Shown here piece by piece: positions 1-9,790 of a stretch of DNA of 64,000 bases. The notes below the pieces were generated by a model, which worked only from the letters and a program-made list of their open reading frames with translations, did not search any database and was not told where the DNA came from. The stretch comes from Isoetes taiwanensis (taxonomy: Eukaryota > Streptophyta > Lycopodiopsida > Isoetales > Isoetaceae), in NCBI GenBank assembly GCA_021234155.1, contig JAJEKV010000005.1, positions 10,600,572-10,664,571 on the forward strand, given 5' to 3'. Position 1 is the stretch's first letter; every line of letters begins with the position of its first letter. A program made the translations under genes and the position numbers.

Positions 1-1255
1 ATTGGCAATATTATTGAAGACTAAGACCCTTATCTGAATTAAAGTCAGCAAACATTACATTCATTTTGTTTGGAAAAGTCAATTGTGGCCAACTGTTGAG
101 CAATTGCGTCTGACATAAGAATGCAAGTTGGGGGGAGATAGAGGAGGTTTCTGGAGATGATAAGTCAATAAGGTCTATAATGTTGTCGGCATTAGTTTTT
201 ATTTTGAATCGTCTTTACAAATAGGTAAGTTTGCAAAAGAAGGCAAAATAGTCAAAGCCTCATTATTAGGATGCAGTAAGTCCATTGTGTCTGCAGGATT
301 GTTAGCAAAAACAACAAATTGATTAGAGCAATAAATTACCTCCTCATCATCCTCAGATGATGATGTAACTATCTTGTTTTTTACTATAAGATCTTCATTT
401 ATAGCTTGATGTTGTTGAGGGACCAGCTTTGCATGATTTCCAGTCGATGAAGAAATAAGATTCTTTGGAGCAGTAACAGTCTATGCTTTCTGAAAGAGAC
501 ATTTTTCATCCTGACCAAAGTTTCCTTAGGATCAAGATTGACCTTGCTTTTTTTTTCTGCTCATTAACTTTTAATGAGCATTTGTTCTAAATTTCTTAAT
601 TAATGAATTGCTCGTACCTTTAGATGGATTCCAAATTGGTAAAAAACCAATTTTGTTTTTGAAATAGATCTATTGGGTCTACTGTTGAGTTCAGAATTTG
701 ACTCACGAGCAATCTGTAAAAGAGTGGCTAAAATGCAGCCATTTCCAAAGCCAACTTTGGCTTTGCCTTTGAGCTTATGTCTTTGAACATCTTCATTTGG
801 ACTGTAACTTAAGAACCATTTCCAACAGTTTTTTTTGCCAAATTAGAAGATCTCTGCTATTCTCTTTCCATTATTTTCTTTGCAATTGTTCTTATATTAG
901 CATTGACTCTATTCTAAGAGACAAATGGTGTTTCATATTTTTCTTCAACTGTGCTGTTCTCATTTATTTTGCCATATGTTGGAGCTCTAGGAGCTTCATT
1001 CTCTTTCAAATTATTGGTGTTCATATCTGTTTTGCAGTCAGCATACCAAAAATGTCTAGAATAGCATTTTGAGCAATTTGGAAGTAAACCAGTCCACCTT
1101 AGATCCAAAGCAAATTTTTGGCCAAAGCAACCAGTAAATGGAATTGAGAGAATATCTTTAGATAAGTCAAGTTGAACATAGGCAATGTGAGGCTTATAGG
1201 GAGCATAGACAGTAGAGACATAAGTGCCAATGGAATTAAAGAGGGTCTTAAAAGT
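1..1255 (-). pseudogene. LINE ORF1-like fragment (downstream half), split by E1
   Basis: Reading the minus strand from 1255 down to about 914, the frame has the pattern of plant LINE ORF1 (DUF4283 type): a stretch ending NSIGTYVS, then YVQLDLSKDI, then a zinc-knuckle-like C-x2-C-x3-H-x5-C (CSKCYSRHFWYADC). The upstream half of the same frame lies at 9209-9790, on the far side of E1, and the frame continues across the E1 insertion point when one target copy is removed. Below about 900 the sequence is low-complexity and acidic/Ser-rich in translation and I recognise no domain. The ORF1 assignment rests on motif spacing recalled from the family; a host gene with a similar zinc knuckle is possible. 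Confidence 0.45.
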
Positions 1256-1280
1256 AACAAGATTGCGTATTAAACGGGAG
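1256..1280 (+). repeat. E1 left terminal inverted repeat
   Basis: It begins AACAAGATTGCG and continues ATTAAACGGGAG. It matches the right end of E2 (minus strand) almost base for base, and the similarity runs on for more than 200 bp (shared GCAAATCATTGAAACG, AAAGGAATATTCC, CAAAGATTCCC). It is preceded by the target copy AAGT. Confidence 0.85.
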
Positions 1281-1719
1281 CAAATCATTGAAACGAGAGC
1301 AAAAGGAATATTCCACAAAGATTCCCTTTTTTTACAAAAAAGAGGGTAAAACGAGGTTAAAAAAAAAAGATGCATGAAATTCTATTTTGATCCCCACCAA
1401 AATGACTAATTTTTTTGTGCAACGAAAGAATTGACTTCTTTAAAGTGTCACTTTTCTTAGCAAATAGAATGTTCTTGAAGTATGTTTTAAGAGAGAAACT
1501 CTAATTTCAGAGGATAAAATATTTAACAAAAAATTGAAGTAAGTCTGTAACTGAAACTGTAGTATTTTCAAAATTTGAAGATAGAATCTTCATATTCACA
1601 TGCAAAATTTACAGTCTTTTTCTAAGACTCAGTTATGTACAAAAGTGTGAGGAGTGATTAGAGAGGGATCCAGGACATCATCATATTCATTTATGCCATC
1701 CTCATCACCTTCACCTCTT

Positions 1720-4663
1720 TCACAAATTGATAGTCCTCTGGCGTAGACGATTGTCAGATTTCAATTTAAAATCATAGCACAATATAGTCACGTCATTAAG
1801 GTTCAGCTCATCCCTACAACCCACCTTCTTGGACTTTCTCCCTTTTCCTTGGCTTCTCATTTCTAACTCATATCTACCTTCAAAAGCATTTTCTGAGCGT
1901 GTTGCAAGCCAATGGATCTTGAGTTTAGTGACTAAGCCTTCCTCCTTGACTGTGTCAAGCACTTTTGTTATCCAGAAAGGTCGACCTTTGTCATCCTCCT
2001 CAGTTGGAAGAGCAATTAGCATACCTTTGGTAATTTCTGTGATATGACATTGAGGCTCATTCCTGCGTCTTGGTCCGAGGTACATGACTCGATCCTCGTC
2101 TTCTTCTACTGCAGGTGCTAATGTAGCATTGCTTGGACCTGCTTGGTGCTGGGGTTGATGGAAGGTGTTAGGCCATTGAAATGGTTCTTGCAACTGTCTT
2201 ATAGCTATATTTTGTACAACAATTTTCTGTTCGAGAAAGAAATTACTCCACCACATCCGATCTTCTTCTAAGAAGTACTTAAAGCCTGAGGAAATTCCAT
2301 TTTCAATGGCTTTTAGAGAGGAAGTTGCTCAGCACGTTCTATGAAGGAAGTGTCTGGAATATATTTAAGGAAGCGTAATCCCTCTAGTGGACTCCAGTCC
2401 TTAGTTGTGGTATACTTCTTCCCCTGTAAGAAGCTTTGGCCATCCTTCAAGTAGAACTTGATGTGATGTTGGAAGGTGAGATCATTCAACTTGTTCACAG
2501 CTTGTTCTCTGTCTGAACGTTGAGAGAAAACAAACTCTCTGAAATCAGCAGTCTCTTTAAGAAGATCGATCACTGGAGTGGGAGTGTAAGAATCTTCAAT
2601 AATTCGAACTAAAGTAGAAAGAGAAAAAGCCTTATTTCTTCTAAGGCGCACAGAAAATCTGCTGAACATTTGGTCAATCTGATCATGAGTGTGGCCTACA
2701 AGTAAGAAACCGAGCTTCACTTTTCTAAAGATCCCTAGCTCCACTAACATGGCATAGTAAGCAAAGAGTGTTTGATTCTTGTTCTCCCTTGTAGTATCGC
2801 AAGTTGCAGGTAAGGCACTGGTGGTAACTGCTCTTGCTCGCACAAGACCTTGTTAAGAATTGTAATTGTGAGGTTTGGGTCACCATGCAAGTTTGGATAC
2901 GTCAAAAATACTTTGTACTTTAGACTTCCTTTGAAGACCATAGCTCCTACAAGGTGGACATTAACAAAACATTCCTCTGGCACATCTTTATGAATGTTCA
3001 AGAAATGGGGTAGAGTAGTTTTTTTTTAATCCATTCCATCAATCACAACAGACATATATTGCAGTGGACGTTCAAGAGCTTTTTTTCTGTGCTTGGCAAG
3101 CTTTCTTCTCTCTGCGGCTTGTTGTTCACGATGTCTGACAAGGTTCTGTTGCACAATAACTGTAAAAGAAATCAGGGCAAAGCATTTTCTTTAAAATAAG
3201 TGACAGATTGGAGAGCATAAGCTTACTTCTTTCGACCTCTGTCTTTGCAGTTTCTCGTTGACTCTTTAATTCTGCACACCTTGAGCAAACAGACATTCTA
3301 TGTCTCCTGGGAATTTTCACAAGACCGAATTCACTTTTCCACAGTCTGGTGAAGTGTGAGTAAGAGATGTGTTGAAGCTGAGTGCAAGTCTCTTTGTACT
3401 CATTAAAAACATCTTTTTGGTGATGTTATCAGTTAAATGATACATGTTGCTGTTAGGCAGCTTCTCACATGTTTCTCTAAAATATTTCTCCATCCATGAC
3501 ACAGCAGCAAGGGCATGCATGGTTACAACTCTTCTTGGTCCACAATGATCATCAATTGCTGGATTTTTGTCCAGTCTTTTGTGTATTCTAGACATTCTGG
3601 TGGACCCTAAACGGTGGACAACCATAAAGCATTTCTGGCAAACTTCTTCACGGTTAATGTAGTGCAAGAAGGTGTTGCGGTCTGGTCTTACATGATAGGC
3701 CAAGTAGGCATTCTGGTCAGCCAATGTCATTGAACTGTAGTTGTCTCTAATTGCTCGTAATTTAGACATGTTAAATTTGTTGATGCAACCCAATGAGCAG
3801 CATTTACTTCTTAAAAGTCTTCTCATTTTATGCTCGTCCATAAGGTTTCTTCTTCTTACAGAGGAGCATGCTCTCAAACCATAATCCACCTTGAATTTCT
3901 TGGTGGTGGCTAGAAGAATGTGTAATCTCGTTGCACCTCGTTGGTGTCTTCATCTTGAAGAGAGTTCTACTCGGAAGTGACCTCCTCTACCCTTAGTGGT
4001 GTGCTTGTAGAGGGAGAACAAACCCGTGTTTTGTGCGGGTAAGGTGGAGGTACAAGTGTTGAATGAAGGAGATGGGCCACCATATGATGTGCCGGCCGAA
4101 TGTTGTTGCAGCTTCTTCACAAGGAGTTCGTTCAAACATGTCTCTTAGAGCCGGTGAAATTACGCAAACCCATGTGTCACCACGGTTGTGTGAAGAGGAG
4201 TAGATGCTGCAAGGTCGTCTTCATTTGTAGTGAAATCGTGGTGGGAGAAGCGATGGAGAATCTCGCAGTCTTCGGAATGTGCTGTATTCTTTGTTTGTGT
4301 AAGTGAAGAAGGAGAAACTACAAATGGCAGAGATAGTCTGTTTCGAAAAATTTGCTGAGGTCGAGCCTTTGTAGTGTCGGGGGATGGTACAAATGGTGGT
4401 GGAAGATTGCTACGTGCAACAGGTGAGGCTGTGCAAAGAGATGGCAGTCGGTTTCCTACTGGACTTGGAGAGGGTTGGAAAGGTGGTGGCAGTCTACTAG
4501 TTACTGGACTCGGAGTGTCTTCGAGAAGCAAGAAAGTCCTTGTCGAGGTAGGAGTTGAAGAAGCATCTCCGTCTTGTGTTCCATCTGAAGTAGAGGTACT
4601 TGAGCAAACAAATGGTGGTGGAAGTTTGTTCACGAAGCGGTTAACCATGTTAAACAACTGCAA
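1720..4663 (-). pseudogene. Broken DUF7869-like gene (candidate transposase of E1)
   Basis: Successive minus-strand segments make up one decayed gene: a Pro/Ser-rich start with repeated LPPPF (4663-4160), a Cys-rich N-terminal region (3889-3317, SKCCSLGCINKFNM), a MSVCSRCAEL segment (3320-3228), a 67-bp intron with GT and AG ends (3226-3160), then PLQYMSVVIDGMD, YKVFLTYPNLHGDPNL, TRENKNQTLFAYYAML, LLVGHTHDQIDQMFSRFSVR, and a C-terminal tail to 1720. The GHTHxxIDQxFSR and ENKN motifs are what I associate with DUF7869 proteins, a family of unknown function that I infer has an RNase H-like or transposase role. Frameshifts occur near 3375 and near 2800; the second removes the Asp usually found before the ENKN motif. 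The gene is transcribed away from the methyltransferase gene, with about 760 bp between the starts. Exact exon limits are uncertain. Confidence 0.65.
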
Positions 4664-5426
4664 AAAATTGTGGACTTGTTAGTAACTCACAAGTCGGTTG
4701 GACTAATGATATTCGAGAATACAAATGCTATTCCGGAATACTATTTTGTGTGCAGCATTTGCTGTGTGTGTGCATGGATGCTATTCCAGAATACACTTGT
4801 CTAGAGTGTTTGGACAAGACGTATTCCGCATCACATAGAAAAACACAACTGATAGTGGCCTACCTTTAAAATTTGAGCGCCTCAGTTGCGTATTCCGCTT
4901 TCAGAGTTTTAGTCTCCAGCCCAAGCGCCTTCCGACCTATATTGATTTGTTGTATTCCGATTTACATAGCAAAAATAATGGACAGGTAAGCATTAAAGTG
5001 CATAGTACGTCTTTCGTGTGTTTCCTGATTTACTTTTGTAGGCCAAAGTGTATTCCAGAATACACTTTGCCCTTCAGGCAAAGTGCAAAGTGTATTCCAG
5101 AATACATTTTGCCTGTCTCATTGAAAACGCTTGTTTTTTTAGCGTAAACATACCACTTTTTAGCTTAAACAGACCACTTTTTAGGTTAAACATACCACTT
5201 TTTAGTCCAATTGAAGCATGAAAAATCGAGTTAGGGCGACAATATTTTTGCTTGTTTTCCTGTCTTTTGCTAGCCTTTAGGGCACAAGATTAGGAAATCT
5301 TATTCTGGAATACAATTTTCGTCCCATTTAATGTCTTAACATTGTTGTTTTAAACGTTCCAGTGGCAGGCAAGAAGGAAGCAAGAGGGAAGAAAAAAAAA
5401 CTCTTAAGCTCAGGCGGCCACACCCA
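4664..5426. promoter_or_regulatory. Divergent intergenic region of E1 with palindromic sites
   Basis: This region lies between the divergent DUF7869-like and ParB-methyltransferase genes. It holds two nearly full copies of the 18-bp palindrome (5048-5065 and 5090-5107), weaker copies around 4730, 4780 and 5300, and single half-sites TATTCCG near 4820, 4890 and 4955. Three direct repeats of a ~28-bp unit containing ACATACCACTTTTTAG or a close variant lie at about 5145-5205. Placement between two divergent starts suggests that the palindromes are operator-like or are bound by the element's own protein. That is inference; no core promoter is identified. Confidence 0.5.
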
Positions 5427-8400
5427 ATGAAGCAGACCGCTGACACGGACGAGCCTGCGATTTATGAAAACTTTCAAACGCAATGGTTCGTAACCAGAGG
5501 TGCAGGCGGAAAATACAGCACACTGACGTTTCTACATGTCTGCAAGAGTGCTGGGAACAAACGGTACGCCGACACCGAGTTTGTTAACCTGGGGACAATA
5601 AAAGATGTCTCCGAGGTTGCCAGACAAGGAGGTCAGGCGAGGAGGCTATCCTTCAAGACCTCCCAGGGATTCATTATTGTAGACATCGCAAGCTTCATAA
5701 TTGTCAGTGTGCAACCACAGCCACTGTATAAATTCATTTCACACTACCGGATCAAACGAAGCCTGGCTACAATAATTAGACAGGTTTGTTCTAATACGAG
5801 CGAGGACTTTCTTGTCAGTGAGTCCGAGCAATCAGATGGAGGAAGATCACAATCATCACATTCTGCTAGTACTTCTGGGAGGGAAACAGATGGAGGTTCC
5901 GAAGAAGAAGAAGCGAAAAACCCCCCAGAGCAGCCAAAGAAACTTAGCAGGCCAAGAGACACCATAGCCGCTAAGGAACCAAAGAAGCGGAAAGTACAGC
6001 AGCTGGAAATTGCAGAAATCCCCGAGGAAAGCTCAAAAAAACAAAAGGGAAAAGGAAAAGCTCCCGGGGTAGCAATAAAAGAAAAGAAGGTTGATAAGAC
6101 CTCCGAAAGAATGGAGGTAATAAACAGAGAGAAATTTGTACAAGGGGTGATCTATCTTCCTGTGACTTGCATGAAGCTGCCCCCGAAGAATGAAGCTGGT
6201 GAAAGGCCGCTTCAGGTTCGAAAAATTTATGCCGACCACTTAAGGAACCTGAAGGACAGAATTAGGAGCAATCCAAATGCTCATGTGGCCCCAGTAGTTG
6301 TCCTTGTTGACAGGGAGCAATGCAAAACTCCCCATGACTATGACAGAGAAAATGCAGACACATATACTCACTATGTCTTGGGAGGAAATCATAGCTTCAA
6401 GGCAAGAAGGCAGCTGTACAAAGAAAAGAAGAACCCCAGGTACCTCTCCGTCCTGTGCGCCGTTTACTGTGGTCTTACCGACGAAGAAGCAAAAATCGTT
6501 GCCAACACCCACAACGTTGACAACGAGTACAAACTAAAGATGAGCTTCGTCGACAAGATTCGGTTTATGCACAGGGAGTATATGATATTTAAAGAAAAAT
6601 ATGGAGAAGATTTAAAGAAACCAGCATACTCTTTAGAACTGAAGGAAGCGTGCGATGTGGAGTGCTGCCTCAAGTACGACGAGGCTAATAAATGGCAGTC
6701 TCTCATACCGCATGACAACTGGTTTCAGCTAGCCTTCAGAGACGACAGGGTAAGTTTCTTTTGTATTCTGGAATAACCTTGCTGCCCTCCCACTGACCTC
6801 GTTTATTACTATGCAGATATGGGACCTACAAAAAGAAATTTTTACCATGTTCGAGCGTGGTGAATTAAAAAGTAAAGGAAAGGTCTCAGAAAAGAAGAAA
6901 GGTTCTAACGTCCCAAAGAAGGAAATGACGATAACTGTCTGGAGAGAAATGCAGGGCTTTACAGACATGGACATACTCGAAAGACTACTGCAGAAGGTCG
7001 TAGATAAAGAATTTACGCTTGAAGAGATGTCCAAGGAGCTGGACAAGTAAGAATGACAGAACTTTCGTTTAAATTTTCCTTCCGTAGCACGAAGTGTATT
7101 CCAGAATACACTTTGGCTCAGCGTGTGGGCTGAAGTGTATTCCGAAATACACTTTTGGTTTGCGAGAAGCCAAAGTGTATTCCGGAATACACTTCGGCTT
7201 CTGTGGGTAGTCCAAAGTGTATTCTGGAATACACTTCGGCTTCTGTGGGTAGTCCAAAGTGTATTCCGGAATACACATTGGCTTACAAGCCGAAGCAAAA
7301 GTGTATAAGCAAAAGTGTATTCCGGAATACACTTTGGCTTTTTCTTCTTGGTGTTTTCGTTTTTTGGAATACAGTACTCACTGAGTTTCATTATTGTTGA
7401 CTTCCAGCCAAAAAAACGTTATTACGTGCCAAACATGTTTAATGGAGCAGTTAAACGTGGGCAGCTGGGACAGGTGTAAAGAGCTCTATCCCATTGCTAC
7501 ATCCGACGAGCGTATTATTCAATACGCTCCAAATTTTGAGGGCTGGGTACGTCGTTTTCCTGTTTTTAATATTTTTCCTTTGTGCTGCCGGCGTGACTTA
7601 CATTTACTAACAGAGCAAGAAGAAGAACAAGGACCTACCAGAAGGTTTTATGCACCTGGTAAGAATAGCCAGAGAGGAGAGGACGCTAGCGGACAGGCGT
7701 ATTGTAGATGTTGAGCCGTCCGACTACGAGAGGTTTTCCATGTTTGATCAAAATAACTTTTATTCTATCGTTCATGGAGACTGCACTAAGTTGCCTGGAA
7801 GTATAAAGCCACAAGTTTTTACTTTGGTCATAGCAGACTTGCCATATGGGTTTAAGCTGAAGGATAGCAGCTACGACGATCAGCCTTTCAAGAGCTCAGA
7901 ATTTAATGCTTTCGTCGACGGAATTAAGCAGGTTACCACAGCAAAATACTGGCGTCTTGTTGTGTTCCATTCCAGCATGCAATCCAGACTTGTGAAAGCT
8001 ACTTTCAAGAACCACTTCGATTCTCCTGTGCAAGCCAGTTATGAAAATATGGCCTGGTGAGTCTTCAAATCTCGAGTGCAGTTGAAGCGTTCTTTCTTTC
8101 AAGTTTTGAATCATGGTTGCAATTGTAACCCGTGATGTTCTATTCTGGAATACGTACTTACTATTCTGGAGTACGATCTTGCAGGTACAAAACTAATATT
8201 AACTACCATGGTGGAGGACCGAGGCTGCTGAGCAAGGTTGAGTATCTCCATGTAGCTTACTGGAGTTTCGACGGGAAGCGTACCATGGAGCATTTCAACA
8301 CAGCAGCCTGCCAAAATTTTTCTCATGTCCTAGAGTTCCCAGCAGTATTACAAAAGCTCCAGGACCCAAGTGCACAAGGCAGAATTGTCAATCATTACCA

Positions 8401-8722
8401 AAAGCCACAGAAGCTAATCAACCATATTCTGGATATGTTCTCACGTCCAGGAGATTGGGTCCTTGATGCTTTCTCTGGCTCTGGTACAACAATAGCATGT
8501 GCACTTAAAAAGGGCCGTAATTGTGTTGCTGTTGACATTGATAAAGAGGCTGTAGACTTTATCAAGATGAGGTTGTCTGCTCTACCAACTCTACCAGATG
8601 AAAATCAAGAGTTAGGAGCCAAATCATCATCAGATTTTGCCAAGATGACATCCTCGAGATCTGACCTCCTTTTACAAGCTCTCTGGAAGATGAAGCTACC
8701 TTTGCAGAGCTCAAAGAAGTAG
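5427..8722 (+). CDS. ParB-like domain / beta-class DNA amino-methyltransferase protein of E1, five exons
   Basis: Exons 5427-6749, 6817-7046, 7408-7546, 7614-8056 and 8185-8722 join in frame through GT-AG introns to about 890 residues. Residues ~1-130 are unrecognised; ~130-230 are acidic and basic with an SV40-like nuclear signal PKKRKV. Residues ~245-400 resemble a ParB/Srx-fold domain (VIYLPVTCMKL, VAPVVVLVD, THYVLGGNHSFKARRQL, then NTHNVDNEYKLKMSFVDKI). The C-terminal half is a permuted, beta-class amino-methyltransferase: motif IV ADLPYG at ~638-643, motif X region NHYQKPQKL, motif I DAFSGSGTT at ~806-814, and VAVDID for the cofactor acid. Bacteria and phages have the same ParB-methylase order. 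Likely role: methylating adenine N6 or cytosine N4 in nuclear DNA, perhaps at sites chosen by the ParB domain. Near 8660 the frame probably shifts: another frame continues as an acidic tail ending DFDLDL at about 8852, a tail matched by the 31-kb copy. Confidence 0.85.
7094..7332. repeat. Cluster of six 18-bp palindromes in intron 2
   Basis: Copies of GTGTATTCYRGAATACAC lie at 7094-7111, 7135-7152 (one mismatch), 7175-7192, 7217-7234, 7259-7276 and 7315-7332. Start-to-start spacing is 40-42 bp for the first five, so their centres lie about four helical turns apart. Flanks are also alike (AAA or GAA before, TTTGG or TTCGG after). The cluster fills the 361-bp intron 2 of the methyltransferase gene. 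The regular spacing suggests a protein-binding array. Confidence 0.85.
8139..8178. repeat. Two degenerate palindromes in intron 4
   Basis: TATTCTGGAATAC followed by TATTCTGGAGTAC lie in the 128-bp intron 4 of the methyltransferase gene. They keep the inner 12-13 bp of the E1 palindrome but not the outer GTG/CAC. Confidence 0.55.
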
Positions 8723-8852
8723 CTCTAGCTACTATTCCTGAAGAGACTGTAGACACCAGTAAAGATGAAACAGTGACAAAGGAGCAAACTGCAGAGAAGG
8801 ACAAAGCTGGGACGAGCAAACAACATACTGAGGACTTTGATTTAGACCTCTG

Positions 8853-9204
8853 ACTTATCTTTTGCTATTATTTGCTATTGGCTAGAAAATACTGCCATAT
8901 TTGATGTACTGAAAGAAATTAATAAAAAAAAGATTCTTATTTTTACGTTTTTTGGATGTCTTCGAATTCCTAGTAATATTCTTGGTGTATTAATGTCTGG
9001 AATTTTGCCATTTTCAAGTGCTCTTTTCTACAAATGCAAGATCATCACTTCAAAAGAGCCTAAAATGCACAATAAAATATTTTGTTCCACTTGAAATCCT
9101 CAACTTCTTTTCAAAATGATCATATTTTAAATCCTGGTGTCTTTTTTAAGGGAATCTTTGAAACGGGAGTGATGCAACACTCACGTTTAATTTGCAACCG
9201 TGTT
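8853..9204. repeat. E1 right subterminal region and terminal inverted repeat
   Basis: From about 8890 to 9204 the sequence is alignable with the left end of E2 (49775 down to 49460): shared GATGTACTGAAA, TTTTGCCATTTT, then GGAATCTTTGAAACGGGAG, and the terminal inverted repeat ending CCGTGTT. No gene is present after the methyltransferase tail. Confidence 0.75.
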
Positions 9205-9208
9205 AAGT

Positions 9209-9790
9209 GTCTTCATTCCAGTAAATTGGATTAAGACCACAAAGAGAGGTAGAGGCCACAAGAGGAGTTTAGACAAATACCATGGACAATAGCAAGTTTG
9301 AAGACTTCTGAGACTGCTCATGCTGAAGAATCCCGTCCCAAACAGCATCAGAGTTTATTTCAACAACAGGGTGTGGAATGCTATAAGGCTCAGGGATGCC
9401 AGTGTGAGGGTCAATTGTAGGCACAAAATCAAGAAAGCTTGGATCTTTAGAGAGATTATCCCAAATTGGTATGTGATCAGATAAAAAATCCATCCATTTT
9501 TTTTGCAGAGAAAGATCACGAAAATTACCAAAAGGAATAAAGCTGGAAGTCTTAGACGAAATCTGATTTAAATTTGATATAAGAGGAGTCTGATCTTCCT
9601 TCTGACTTGCCAAAAAACAATGGAGGAAAGGCAGAGTTTTGGGATTTGGGGTAATTGGACTCTTCATTTCCGCAATCATAAAGCTCAGGAGAAATCAACA
9701 AAGGGGAATTTTGATGATCAAAGGCAGGAGAGAGCCGAAAACAAAGGAAGAAAGCAAAAAGCAAAAGAAAGCCATTAAATTGGAACAAAA
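9209..9790 (-). pseudogene. LINE ORF1-like fragment (upstream half), split by E1
   Basis: The minus-strand frame from about 9679 to 9209 includes FRDLSLQKKWMDFLSDHIP and IPHPVVEINSDAVWDG. It has one stop close to E1, after which the reading continues NPIYWNEDT at the insertion site and then resumes in the same sense at 1255. The pattern agrees with the N-terminal half of an ORF1 protein, but I recognise no domain here on its own. It is the older layer into which E1 jumped. Confidence 0.35.

Larger units (their letters stand above)
1256..9204. mobile_element. DNA transposon E1 carrying a ParB-methyltransferase gene and a DUF7869-like gene
   Basis: The two ends are imperfect inverted repeats of about 25 bp. 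Left reads AACAAGATTGCGTATTAAAC; the right end, on the minus strand, reads AACACGGTTGCAAATTAAAC. Both are followed by a CGKGAG block and, further in, by CAAAGATTCCC. A perfect 4-bp direct repeat AAGT flanks it (1252-1255 and 9205-9208). E2 at 49460-53022 has the same termini and shares roughly 300 bp of subterminal sequence at each end, which confirms the boundaries independently. Inside are two divergent genes, a broken DUF7869-like gene (minus) and a spliced ParB-methyltransferase gene (plus), and many copies of an 18-bp palindrome. Length is 7949 bp. The superfamily is unclear; a 4-bp duplication occurs in several cut-and-paste groups, so I do not assign one. Confidence 0.85.

Noticed and set aside
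7094-7332. CRISPR-like array (regular short repeats in intron 2 of the methyltransferase)
   Set aside because: The repeats are perfect palindromes with similar, not unique, spacers, lie in a spliced plant gene, and there are no cas genes.
6729-7400. Open frames with repeated FRNTL / CIPEYT peptides
   Set aside because: They are translations of the 18-bp palindrome array in several frames; the region is the intron of the methyltransferase gene.
5427-8722. Bacterial contamination as the source of the ParB-methyltransferase
   Set aside because: The gene is split by four GT-AG introns that restore the frame and lies within a transposon that is inserted in plant LINE sequence and has a sister element elsewhere in the window.
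8712-8852. Extending the methyltransferase CDS call to 8852
   Set aside because: The acidic tail is in a different frame from exon 5 and no intron with clear GT-AG ends bridges them, so the call stops at 8722 and the tail is reported separately.
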